Source: Streptococcus caballi DSM 19004 (GTDB lineage Bacteria; Bacillota; Bacilli; Lactobacillales; Streptococcaceae). Taken from it: a stretch of 64,000 bases of DNA. How positions within the stretch are numbered: position 1 is the first letter of the stretch; the number at the start of each line of letters is the position of its first letter. The stretch spans positions 102,829 to 166,828 of the forward strand of contig NZ_KB904062.1 in assembly GCF_000379985.1 (NCBI RefSeq). The letters are read 5' to 3'. Below, one piece after another: positions 1 to 10,132 of this stretch. The notes below the pieces were generated by a model, which saw only the letters and a program-made list of their open reading frames with translations, searched no databases and was not told where the DNA came from. The translations under genes were made by a program, and so were the position numbers.

Positions 1-103
1 GTTTTGGAACCATTCGAAACAGCACAGCTCTAAAACATAACAATACAAGGGTCTTTCTTGTTCTTAGGTTTTGGAACCATTCGAAACAGCACAGCTCTAA
101 AAC
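1..103 (-). CRISPR. Type II-A CRISPR array, leader-proximal end (two repeats, one spacer)
   Basis: Two identical 36-nt repeats lie at 1-36 and 68-103 with a 31-nt spacer (37-67) between them. Read on the minus strand the repeat starts GTTTTAGAGCTGTGCTG and ends TTCCAAAAC, close to the S. pyogenes type II-A repeat. Transcription runs leftwards, so the rest of the array lies beyond base 1. The spacer shown is the leader-proximal and therefore most recently acquired one; its target cannot be told from this window. The tracrRNA anti-repeat at about 7417-7450 is complementary to this repeat. Confidence 0.97.
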
Positions 104-226
104 CTCGTGGACCATTTTTTCTCACGAAATTTCGTAATCGCGCCATTCGTCTCAGCTAGACTTCAGCCTCGAACAGTTCACTATTTTTAGCTATATTATA
201 CCTCAAAATCCTTTATTTTACAACGT
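104..226 (-). promoter_or_regulatory. CRISPR leader with pre-crRNA promoter
   Basis: On the minus strand a -35 TTGTAA (218-223) and -10 TATAAT (195-200) are separated by 17 nt. The leader ends in CACGAG directly against the first repeat, resembling the leader-anchoring end (ACGAG) that Cas1-Cas2 recognise in type II-A systems. The central part, including the stretch CTGAAGTCTAGCTGAGAC, resembles the S. pyogenes leader from memory. The -35 box begins 4 bp beyond the hicB stop codon. Confidence 0.88.
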
Positions 227-616
227 TTATAGCAATTTAAAGCTATATTTTTTCTCTAAAGTTTGTGTCAAAACTTCTGAATAATTAACATGTTCTCTAT
301 CAGCTAATCTGATTAACCATTCTGGAACCATAACGTTTTTTCGAATAGCTTTGGTACTTTTTAAATATGGAGAAGGATCTGCTTGAATTAAAGTAATAAA
401 ACCATTCTCAACTGATAATTCACTCATATCAGCAACCTTTAGAAGCTCTAATCCTTCATCTAGATAAGCAGCTAATGAGCTTTCTAACATTTCTCGAGCA
501 TTTTTCATCGCTTCTTCGCCATCATCACCCTCGGTACCACCACAAAATCCTGGAAATTCTACCCCAAAACTTCCATCTTCTTCTTTGTGAAAAATTTCTG
601 GGTATGATTTTAACAT
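227..616 (-). CDS. hicB: HicB-family antitoxin
   Basis: A 129-residue protein. The N-terminal half is the partially degraded RNase-H-like HicB fold (SYPEIFHKEEDGSFGVEFPGF near the start, then the conserved EEAMKNAREML helix). The C-terminal part (about residues 90-125, VPEWLIRLADREHVNYSEVL) resembles the ribbon-helix-helix or Arc-like DNA-binding domain of longer HicB proteins. In intact modules HicB neutralises the HicA mRNA interferase and represses the operon. Here the upstream hicA is broken, so HicB is an orphan antitoxin or could act as an anti-toxin or regulator in trans. It sits between csn2 and the CRISPR leader, an uncommon place. Length is normal for the family. Confidence 0.88.
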   Translation of the reverse strand: MLKSYPEIFHKEEDGSFGVEFPGFCGGTEGDDGEEAMKNAREMLESSLAAYLDEGLELLKVADMSELSVENGFITLIQADPSPYLKSTKAIRKNVMVPEWLIRLADREHVNYSEVLTQTLEKKYSFKLL

Positions 617-820
617 AAAAACCTTCTTTGTAGCCCTATGTCTTTTAAAATTTTCTTTTCCAAACCCGCTCCTAACACCTTGTTTCCATGAATTGGAATC
701 GTAAAATTTATAGGAGACTACATCCTTTTTGAACTGATGGTGTCCTCCCTTTTACACGAACTTCTTTCCAACCTTTTAACACAGCAAGCTTTGCTAACCC
801 TCTACCTGTTAACGACGCAT
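610..820 (-). pseudogene. hicA: hicA toxin pseudogene (frameshifted)
   Basis: Reading three frames in turn on the minus strand reconstructs a HicA protein: an N-terminal block TGRGLAKLAVLKGWKEVRVK, then HHQFKKDVVSY in a second frame, then NFTIPIHGNKVLGAG followed by LEKKILKDIGLQRRFLC and a stop in a third. The catalytic-region HHQF and the IPIHGNK block are recognisable, but at least two frameshifts separate the blocks and the ATG at 820-818 leads into an early stop. The final stop overlaps the hicB start, the normal hicAB arrangement, so this is decay of a once intact pair. Confidence 0.85.
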
Positions 821-870
821 CTCTTCACTCCTTTATTATCTACGTATTAAGCGCATGCACCAAATTATAA

Positions 871-898
871 GAAAAGAGGCTGAGATAAGATGCTCAGC
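871..898 (-). terminator. Intrinsic terminator candidate
   Basis: GCTGAG (893-898) pairs with CTCAGC (879-884) around an 8-nt loop, followed on the minus strand by CTCTTTTC. It could end transcripts of the cas operon that read through the repeat element, or protect hicAB from them. Confidence 0.5.
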
Positions 899-917
899 TT
901 CTTCGCTTTTGTAGTAT

Positions 918-1052
918 AAATGACAGGACGCAGTAGTTGAGTGGGTTCTAATACGCTGATAAATCAGTTTTTACACCCCTACTCAACTCTGTACGGGGGT
1001 GAGACGACAAAATCGAATTTCTTGGAAATTACTGATTTCTGTCTCACTCCCT
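918..1052. repeat. Streptococcal extragenic repeat element
   Basis: Non-coding stretch of about 130 bp with internal symmetry: GAGTGGG near 939-945 faces CTACTC near 979-984, and GGGGGTGAGACGAC (1014 region) faces GTCTCACTCCC at 1041-1051. I recognise the combination (GAGTGGGACAGAAATC, GTCGTCTCACCCCC, GTTGAGTAG, CCCACTCAACTACTGCGTC) as an intergenic repeat scattered in several streptococcal genomes. That recognition is from memory; no second copy was seen in this window. Confidence 0.6.
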
Positions 1053-1063
1053 TATTAACGTAT

Positions 1064-2922
<1,859 letters not shown>

Positions 2923-2923
<1 letters not shown>

Positions 2924-5900
2924 TACTCTTCTCCTAATTTGCTCAAATCAATACGTGTTTCATAAAGACCAGTGATAGATTGGTGAATGAGGGTGGCGTT
3001 TAGACACTCTTTTGTCGAATTATAGCGTTTACGTGGAATTTTTTCACCAAGGAAATTGAAATCAGCTGGCGCACCTAATGCAGTCAATGTTAATAAATTG
3101 ATAAATGAATCTGAAATTTCCTCAATTGAGAAGTTGTCCATACTATCAGCAGCTGCTCTAATTTTACTTAAATTTTTTTCAACATCAACATATACGTTAG
3201 CAAAGTTTTCTACACAAGATAAGACTTCTTCAAATTCTTTCTTATGCTCACTAACGTATTTTAAATGCTCAGCGCTGTTAAAATTGCCAATTCGATGGGC
3301 GTGATAAAGTAATGCTACTAAATGAGCTGAAAGCATTATTTCATTTCCCTTTTGCAGCTCTGTGGCACTAGCTAACAGACGTCTTCTGCCACCTTCAAAT
3401 TCAAAAAGACTGTACTTAGGAAGTTTCATTAATTTGTCCTCTTGAACATTTTGATAACCTTTATTTTTTAAAAATTCAACTGGATTTTTTTCAAAGAAAG
3501 AGCGTTCCATGATAGAAATACCGACTAGCTCTTTTACAGTTTTTAGTTTCTTTGTTTTGCCTTTTTCGACATCTGCTACAACTAAAACAGAATAAGCAAC
3601 TGTTGGACTATCAAAACCACCATATTTCTTAGGTTCCCATAGAACTTTCTTCGTTTTACGCGGAATTAATTTATCAGAGTCACCTTTGGGTAAAATTGAT
3701 TCTTTTGAGAATCCTCCTGTCTGAGTTTCAACCTTTTTAACAATATTGACTTGTGGGTAGGATAAAACTTTTCGAACTTTTTCAAAGTCAGTTCGCTTAT
3801 TCCAAGCGATTTCTCCAGTGTCCTTACTATATTCAACAACTGGTCGAACTATTACTTTACCATTTGAATATCTTATGACACGTTTAAAGAAGTTCATTAG
3901 GTTTGAATAGAAGAAATATTTTGCTGTTGCTTTACCCATTTCAGAATGGTCATCAGAAGATTTGGCAACAAGTTTGCGGACATCATATTTTTTATACTCA
4001 CCATAAACAAACTCTGGTGCTAATTTAGGATATTTTTTAAGCAAAGCTGTTCCAACCACTGCATTAAGATAAGCATCATGGGCATGGTGATAATCATTAA
4101 TTTCACGAACTTTGTAAAATTTAAACTCTTTTCGAAATTGCGAAACAAGATTTGATTTCAAAGTAATAACTTTCACATCACGAATCACCTTATCATTTTC
4201 ATCACGTTCTGTATTAAAACGAGCATCTAAAATTTGTGCCACATGTTTTGTGATTTGACGTGTTTCAACCAATTGACGTTTAATAAAGCCAGCCTTATCT
4301 GCTTCAGTCAATCCACCACGTTCGGCTTTCGTTAAATTATCAAATTTACGTTTAGAGATTAGTCCTGATTTATACAATCGAACCCATTCTGCCTTTCTAG
4401 CACGAACAATACCAAGACTTGGTACATCATCTGATTTACCTCGATTTTTAGCAGAACTTGTTAGTACTCGATTATCAATAGAGTCATCCTTAATAAAGGC
4501 TTGAGGAATAATGTGGTCAATATCATAATCGCTTAGATGGTCAATATCCAACTCATCACCAGTGTACATATCTTTACCATTTTGAATGTAGTAAAGGAAG
4601 AGTTGATCATTTTGAAGATGACTATTTTCAACCTTATCTTCAATATATGACGGTTTTTCCTCATTAAGAATATTACTTCCTAACTCTTTTAATGAGTTCT
4701 GAAGTTTTTTCAAACGTTGTTGGGATTGGCTTCTTCCTCTATTAGTTGTTTGATTTTCACGCGCCATTTCAATAACAATATTATCAGGATTATCTCCCAT
4801 CACTTTAATTAGCTCATCAACGATTTTGACACTTTGTAGAATACCTTTTTTGATAGCAGGGCTTCCAGGTAAATCATGAACAACAGTTTCAATATCATCG
4901 ACATCACCAACAACTTGCGCTTCTTGAATGATTTGTTTAAATGATAATGCATCATCGTTAATTAACTGCATAAAGTTACGATTAGCAGAACCATCATCAA
5001 TCAAATAATCAAGAATAGTCTTGTTATTTTCTTTATTACGAATACCGTTAATTAATTTGTATGACAAACGCCCCCAGCCAGTGTAATGACGGCGTTCAAG
5101 TTTCTTCAATTGCTGTTTTGTAAAGATATCACTATATTTTTGAAGGCGCTGCTGAATCATTTCTCTATCTTCAAACAAAGTTAACGTTTTAATAATATCT
5201 TCAATGACTTCTTCGTTTACTTTATCATCCAAGAAAGATTTATCCAAAATCTTTTTCAAATCATGGTAAGTCCCAAGACTCGCATTAAATGATTTATTTT
5301 CTTTATCAAGTCCAACTAAATCTTGAATACGATATTCAGGAAACTCTTTATCAAGATAATTTAACAGTTTTTCCTTGGTAACTTTGCGATTTTCTTTAAA
5401 GACATGGTCAAAGATTTCTTGTTTCATATTTGAATCAAAGAAAGAGTCTTTTCCTTGCTCATTAACATACTTAACTTTTGTTAATTCATTATAAACTGCA
5501 AATGTTTCATATACATGACTGTGTTTTGGTAAAACTTTCTCCTCTGGTAAATACAAATCATTTAAAGTCATGCGTGTAATGAATTTTTCAGCTGATTTTT
5601 CTTTATCAATTACCTTATCGAAATTCCACGGTGTAATCTTCTCATCCGAACGATATTCTGCCCATGCAAATCGGCTATCTTTTCGTGCCAATGGACCAAC
5701 GTAGTAAGGAATTCTAAAAGTCAATATTTTTTCAATTTCCTCTTGGTTCTCTTTTAAAAATGGGTAATAATCACCTTGACGTCGTAAAATGGCATGCATT
5801 TCTTGTAAATGAATTTGATGTGGGATTGAGCCATTATCAAATGTTCTTTGTTTTCTTAAGAAATCTTCACGTTCAATTTTATCTAGGAAATAATCACTTC

Positions 5901-7056
5901 CATTAATTTTCGTTAGAATACCTTTCAGATATTTATAGAATTCATCTTGTTTGACACCATTTTCAATATAACCCGCATAGCCATTTTGGGTTTTATCTTT
6001 AAAAATATCGTGATACAACTCAGATTTATTTGCCTTAATGAATTCTTTTAGCTTTTCTAAATCTTCATGGTGTTCAACATAACGTTTAATCATCGAAGCT
6101 GATAGCGGCGCTTTAGTTGAATTATCGTCAACAGTTAAAATACCTGAAAGTAAGATGGCATCGTAAAGATTTTTAGATGAAGTAAATAAATCTGCATAAT
6201 CGTCTCCAATTTTCCCAAGTAACTCTTCTAAATCTTCTTCGTAGGTGTCTTTAGAAAATTGCAATTTAGCATCTTCAGATAATTTGAAATTCGTTTTAAA
6301 ATTAGGCTGTAATCCTAAAGCCAAAGCAATAAGATTTCCGAATAAAGTATTCTTCTTTTCCTTTGGATAGTTATTTATAAGATTTTCTAAACGGCGTGAC
6401 TTGCTAATTTTTTCTGTCAAAATACTTGCAGCGTCAACCGTAATTTCTGATAAGTGACTATCATCAAATGTTCTATCATACACTCCTACGAAATCAGTGA
6501 ATAGTTTTTGAACATCTGTATTTTCAGCATTCAATTCACCCTCAATTAAGAAATGTCCACGGAATTTAATCATGTGTGCTAAAGCCAGATAAACCAAGCG
6601 TAAATCTGCTTTTTCAGTTGAATCTGCAAGATGTTTTCTTAAATGATAAATTGTAGGGAATTTCTGATGATAGGCATCTTCTTCTGCCTTATTACCGAAG
6701 ATTGGGTGTGAATCAAAATTTTTATCATTATCTGTCAAAAAGGACTCATCTAAACGTTGAAAGAAACTATCATCAACTTTTGCCATTTCTTCAGTAAAAA
6801 TATCTTGCAGATAACGTAAGCGATTTTTACGGCGCGTATAACGACGCCGAGCTGTACGTTTCAAACGAGTCGCTTCAGCTGTTTCGCCACTATCAAATAA
6901 TAAAGCACCAAGTAAGTTTTTCTTGATATACTTTTTATCAGTATTTCCTAAAACCTTCATCTTTTTAGCTGGAACTTTGTAATCATCAGTAATCACAGCC
7001 CAACCTACACTGTTGGTACCTATGTCAAGTCCGATTGAATAATTTTTCTTAGTCAT
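2923..7056 (-). CDS. cas9: Cas9, crRNA-guided endonuclease (type II-A, SpyCas9-like)
   Basis: A 1377-residue protein, very close in layout to S. pyogenes Cas9 (1368). Ruv[18 protein letters not shown] with catalytic Asp11. Arginine-rich bridge helix: [20 protein letters not shown]. Ruv[31 protein letters not shown] (catalytic His near residue 850) with [12 protein letters not shown]. Ruv[17 protein letters not shown]. In the C-terminal PAM-interacting domain the segment [11 protein letters not shown] keeps both arginines that in SpyCas9 read the two G bases, so an NGG PAM is predicted. A strong AGAGGAGG ribosome site precedes the ATG. No frameshift or lost catalytic residue was seen. Confidence 0.99.
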
Positions 7057-7210
7057 AATTTTCCTCCTCTTATAATAAAGTTTAAATTTACGAAAAATAC
7101 TATAAGATCAACGCTTTAATTAAATCAATAAAACTTTTCAGTAGTTTCAATAACTCCGTTAAAATCACCAATTTTTCCTTATCAAATTTAAACTCCTCTA
7201 AAAAATAACC

Positions 7211-7225
7211 CCTTAAAAACATAAC
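7211..7225 (-). promoter_or_regulatory. Self-targeting protospacer with AGG PAM next to the cas promoter
   Basis: The minus strand reads GTTATGTTTTTA (7225-7214) followed by AGG (7213-7211). The 12 nt are identical to 7317-7328, which directly precede the repeat-like part of the long tracrRNA. The site lies about +7 to +18 from the predicted cas9 transcription start, where a bound Cas9 would block transcription. A 12-nt guide is too short for cleavage by SpyCas9-type enzymes but long enough for binding. Confidence 0.8.
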
Positions 7226-7238
7226 AGCTTATATTTAA

Positions 7239-7247
7239 ATTATAGCA
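7239..7247 (-). promoter_or_regulatory. Predicted cas operon promoter (extended -10)
   Basis: On the minus strand TGC-TATAAT gives an extended -10 element; a convincing -35 is absent. Transcription would start near 7232, leaving a 5' leader of roughly 175 nt before cas9. Other AT-rich -10-like hexamers lie closer to cas9, so the start site is a prediction. Confidence 0.55.
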
Positions 7248-7314
7248 TATATTTTTAATCTTGATATTACAAAAATTAATATAATTACTAACTAAAATTT
7301 GTTAGAATATAGAG

Positions 7315-7506
7315 TGGTTATGTTTTTAGTTTTAGAGTTGTGCGTTTTATAGCTTTAACAATTTCTATATAATATCACTTGTAAATAATAAGTAATTATT
7401 ATATAATAAATTTGTTGGAACTATTCGAAACAACACAGCGAGTTAAAATAAGGCTTTGTCCGTATCCAACTTTGTAAAAAGTGGGCGCCGAATCGGCGCT
7501 TTTTTC
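7315..7506 (+). ncRNA. tracrRNA (long form, contains short form from about 7414)
   Basis: Encoded opposite to cas9. From about 7414 the sequence TTGGAACTATTCGAAACA and then CACAGCGAGTTAAAATAAGGC is complementary to the CRISPR repeat; nexus AAGGCTTTGTCCGTATCC follows, then stem loops ending in the terminator hairpin GCGCCG-AAT-CGGCGC (7485-7499) and a T run. The short form has its own promoter. An upstream start near 7315, with a -10-like TAGAAT at 7303-7308, would give a long form whose 5' end carries a guide-like 12-mer (7317-7328) and a degenerate CRISPR repeat (GTTTTAGAGTTGTGC, 7329-7343) able to fold back on the anti-repeat. Confidence 0.95.
7379..7407 (+). promoter_or_regulatory. Promoter of short tracrRNA
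   Basis: -35 TTGTAA (7379-7384), 17-nt spacer, -10 TATAAT (7402-7407). The predicted start at about 7414 (GTTGGAAC) coincides with the start of the processed-size tracrRNA known in S. pyogenes. The hexamers and spacing are the same as in the array leader promoter. Confidence 0.85.
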
Positions 7507-7774
7507 TTGCTCTAATTTTTATTTCTATCCTCAAACTATCTGTTTCATTGTACAACCTTTTTCTTAGAAATTCAAGCGGTTTCAAAAAACTTGTGCCCTT
7601 TACCAGCCTATTTCAGAGGCAGATAAAACATCAAATCATTTTGGAAGTCACTGAAAAAGTCAGTTTCATTAAAAATGTAACAGAGAACATCTTCTCGCTT
7701 TCTCCGATAGTTAACTAAAAAACGAATGGATGATAAAAAGTTTTATACAACTAGATATCATCATTCGTTTTTTA
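7507..7774. terminator. Gene-free stretch ending in a two-way terminator
   Basis: 7507-7716 shows no gene I can support. A long hairpin follows: AAAAAACGAATG-GATGAT near 7717-7734 pairs with ATCATCATTCGTTTTTT near 7757-7773 with one bulged base. With A and T tracts on both sides it can end transcription from either direction, separating the CRISPR locus from the metalloprotease operon. Confidence 0.75.
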
Positions 7775-7828
7775 TTATTCAGACTTGTTCAGTAGACTTT
7801 CATTTTGACTAGTATTTAAATTAATTGG

Positions 7829-8212
7829 TTAGAAGGTTAGGTTTAAATTTTGTAGAACCTGCTGATTTTGCAAGATGAGGAAAACACCAATGACGATGAT
7901 GGCTGTAAAGAGAATAAACTTGACTAGTCCTTTGATGAAGCGGATGATAATCAGTACACTCATGGATAGAATCAGCCAAGTCAGTGCCCAACTGCCAAAG
8001 AAGCTCTGCAATTTTTCTAGAGAGTCCCCAGCTACAAAGTGGAGCCAATCTGGCAGTCGCTCTAAAACTGCTACGGGTTTGATACCTGAAAATCCTAACT
8101 TGCTTGCAATCATAGAGCCTGTTGTTTGGAGCCAGGCAAAAACCCCAGTGTTGAAAAGGAACAGAAAAACCTGTTCAGGGTATTTACTGATGGCTTTCCT
8201 TAATGTTCTCAT
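7829..8212 (-). CDS. Small hydrophobic membrane protein, unknown function
   Basis: A 127-residue protein I do not recognise. It starts MRTLRKAISKYPEQV and has hydrophobic segments near residues 15-40 (FLFLFNTGVFAWL), 70-85 (WALTWLILSMSVLIII) and 95-112 (FILFTAIIVIGVFLIL), so it should be an integral membrane protein. The start at 8212 is chosen because a GGAGGG ribosome site lies just upstream; a longer reading frame upstream only overlaps the preceding gene. It begins 10 nt after the metalloprotease stop, so the two are co-transcribed and may act together, for example as protease and membrane partner. That link is inferred from position only. Confidence 0.75.
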   Translation of the reverse strand: MRTLRKAISKYPEQVFLFLFNTGVFAWLQTTGSMIASKLGFSGIKPVAVLERLPDWLHFVAGDSLEKLQSFFGSWALTWLILSMSVLIIIRFIKGLVKFILFTAIIVIGVFLILQNQQVLQNLNLTF

Positions 8213-8222
8213 ACGTCCCTCC

Positions 8223-8936
8223 TTATGAATAAAGTATTTGTAGTTTTTCGATATCCACCGACTGGATACCATAGTAAGAGCCTGCCGACTGCATAACTGA
8301 CTTCTGACTATCGTCATGATCCAATCCCAGAGCATGACCGATTTCATGTTCTGCCGTGTGGGTAATCCGCTCTTGACTGTAACCGTAGCTAGTATTGAGC
8401 AGGTAGTAGGTGTTGAGCTTGACATCCACATGAACGATCCGACCAGTTAGGCTGTCTGTCTCCGTCTCTGCCATACCCGCTGCCTGCGACGCCCCGTCCG
8501 AGTAATCGGTTGCAACGATATCCGCACTCTCCTCGTCCGTAACTAAATTAAGCGTAAAAACACCTGTCGCATTCCAATTGTCGATAGCCTCTTGATAGGC
8601 ATTTCTTAAGGTCTTGTTGGAGCTTTTGATGTAAATGCTGGCGCTATTTGCTGACCAGCGCGCTCCCTTTTTCTGACTGATTTCATCAGTTGCTAGGTCA
8701 GACATCGTTTGAGCCAAGCTCTGATCCTGATGATGAGAAACGTAAGAAGTCAGTTGGTTGACCGTCTGATTAAAACGCTGCGCTAATGACGAATCACTGT
8801 TCTTAGCCAAGAAAACTAGCAATAAAATCAAGACAGCTAGACCAATCACAAGCCTGATTAGGAACCAAAACAAGGACCAGATAATAGAGATCATCAATCT
8901 TGGAAAGAAAAACAAAGCTCGAAAGAAACGTTTCAT
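8223..8936 (-). CDS. Membrane-anchored zinc metalloprotease (metzincin/matrixin type)
   Basis: About 237 residues. A basic N-terminus and a long hydrophobic segment (about residues 12-44) anchor it in the membrane, with the rest probably outside. The C-terminal catalytic domain carries HEIGHALGLDH (about 197-207), the metzincin zinc signature HExxHxxGxxH, followed by SVM, a fitting Met-turn about eight residues on. Mature substrates are unknown. The start at 8936 (MKRFFRAL) is preferred over 8954 because a GTGAG-like ribosome site lies only before the former, but this is uncertain. It shares a transcript with the small membrane protein downstream. Confidence 0.85.
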   Translation of the reverse strand: MKRFFRALFFFPRLMISIIWSLFWFLIRLVIGLAVLILLLVFLAKNSDSSLAQRFNQTVNQLTSYVSHHQDQSLAQTMSDLATDEISQKKGARWSANSASIYIKSSNKTLRNAYQEAIDNWNATGVFTLNLVTDEESADIVATDYSDGASQAAGMAETETDSLTGRIVHVDVKLNTYYLLNTSYGYSQERITHTAEHEIGHALGLDHDDSQKSVMQSAGSYYGIQSVDIEKLQILYS

Positions 8937-8985
8937 AACAGAACTCACTTTCATTGAAAATTTGCCCTAAAACTAATAGACATTA

Positions 8986-9014
8986 AGTATAACAACCCCT
9001 CAAATAAAAGACAA
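8986..9014 (-). promoter_or_regulatory. Promoter of the metalloprotease operon
   Basis: Minus strand -35 TTGTCT (9009-9014), 17-nt spacer, -10 TATACT (8986-8991). Confidence 0.7.
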
Positions 9015-9044
9015 GGAAAAAGTGATTGACACCAAAATGTCACC

Positions 9045-9081
9045 AAAAAGACTTGGACAAAATAAATTGTCCAAGTCTTTT
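9045..9081. terminator. Strong bidirectional terminator
   Basis: AAAAGACTTGGACAA (9046-9060) and TTGTCCAAGTCTTTT (9067-9081) form a perfect 15-bp stem with a 6-nt loop, flanked by A and T tracts. It ends the esterase/rnjB transcripts on the minus strand. Confidence 0.9.
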
Positions 9082-9085
9082 CATC

Positions 9086-9250
9086 TTAGATAATAATGTA
9101 ATCCTGCAAACCGAACAGGAATTGGACCATCCCCTTCTTGATGACCTTGTAGCCCATTTTTTCGGCATCGTAGCACTTTTTGTAGCTGACAGATGACTAA
9201 TAGATTTTTCAATAGTTTTATCAGACTTTCTCCTTTGCCAGCAGCCATTC
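9086..9250 (-). pseudogene. Remnant of an unidentified gene
   Basis: Directly downstream of the esterase. On the minus strand one frame gives a protein-like C-terminus, SYKKCYDAEKMGYKVIKKGM then VQFLFGLQDYIII and a stop at 9086-9088, but it is preceded by an in-frame stop and no start; another frame opens MAAGKGESLIKLL. The pattern looks like the tail of a decayed gene. I do not recognise the family. Confidence 0.35.
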
Positions 9251-10045
9251 TTATGACAATCGTTCTTCCTTAACATAGTGGATCGGCAGCCATTCTAGCA
9301 ATTTATCCAGCTGCTGATTCCAGTAATACCACTCATGCTTGCCATGATCATTGTGATAGTCAATATCAAGTCCTACAGCCCTCAATTTTTCAACAGCAAC
9401 TTCATTCGCTTCGTAAAGAAAGTCTTCATAGCCGCACCAAGCATAGAACTTGGTCTTCTTATCAGACCTCTCTGCCAAAGTTGTCAGATAATGCTCTTTT
9501 AAAGCTCTGCTATTGCCAAGATCACCAAAAACCCCTTGCCAGTAAGCTTGCGACTCTCCAACAATGTCAGCTGGATTTTTGCCATCAAGGCCAATGGCTA
9601 GCGCTCCAGAAAAGGAGGCTGCGTGTGAAAAGCGGTCAGTGGACAAGGCGATTTTGTAGGCACCATAGCCACCCATAGAAAGTCCCGCGATGAAGGTCTT
9701 CTCACGATTTTGGGTCATGTTTGGGAAGAAGCGGTGCAGAACTTGCGGTAATTCTTCTGCGATAGCCGTATAGTAATTGAGCCCAGAAGCTGTATCTGTG
9801 TACCAAGCCAAGTCAGTCGAAGGCATAACCACAATGAGATTGGTATGACGCAACAAACGTTCAATATTAGTTCGCTTTTGCCAGGAATTTTCATTTCCCC
9901 CCATACCGTGCAAGAGGTACAGGACAGGAATGTCAGTATCAGTTACCTCATCTGCCGAGATTTCTGTCGCATCCGGATAGATGACATTGACTTGGCGCTC
10001 CATGCCAAGTGCTTTTGAATTGTATTCGATCTTGAAAAATGCCAT
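9251..10045 (-). CDS. estA: Tributyrin esterase (EstA, esterase D-like)
   Basis: A 264-residue alpha/beta hydrolase. [12 protein letters not shown] (about 44-55) forms the oxyanion-hole region; GLSMGG holds the nucleophile Ser123; Asp208 (CGYEDF) and His237 (GKHEWYYW) complete the triad. The family (streptococcal EstA, S. pneumoniae counterpart) hydrolyses short-chain acyl and acetyl esters in the cytoplasm. The start at 10045 (MAFFKIEY) is chosen because AAAGGAGA sits 5-8 nt upstream; the ATG at 10060 overlaps that ribosome site. The gene follows RNase J2, the same order I recall from pneumococcus. Confidence 0.92.
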   Translation of the reverse strand: MAFFKIEYNSKALGMERQVNVIYPDATEISADEVTDTDIPVLYLLHGMGGNENSWQKRTNIERLLRHTNLIVVMPSTDLAWYTDTASGLNYYTAIAEELPQVLHRFFPNMTQNREKTFIAGLSMGGYGAYKIALSTDRFSHAASFSGALAIGLDGKNPADIVGESQAYWQGVFGDLGNSRALKEHYLTTLAERSDKKTKFYAWCGYEDFLYEANEVAVEKLRAVGLDIDYHNDHGKHEWYYWNQQLDKLLEWLPIHYVKEERLS

Positions 10046-10132
10046 TTCTTCTCCTTTCATAAAAAGGCAGGCCTATCCCACCTTTCCATTTAGTATCTGC
10101 TAACTTAACCAGCAATTGATTGTTTAAAACAA

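Noticed and set aside
7329..7350. Second, degenerate CRISPR array near tracrRNA
   Set aside because: Only a single partial repeat is present, directly before tracrRNA; it fits the long tracrRNA's own repeat-like segment.
9040..9276. Minus-strand 78-codon frame downstream of the esterase
   Set aside because: The frame is Arg/Ser/Lys-rich and runs through a perfect terminator; another frame of the same DNA looks more protein-like, so I call only a remnant there.
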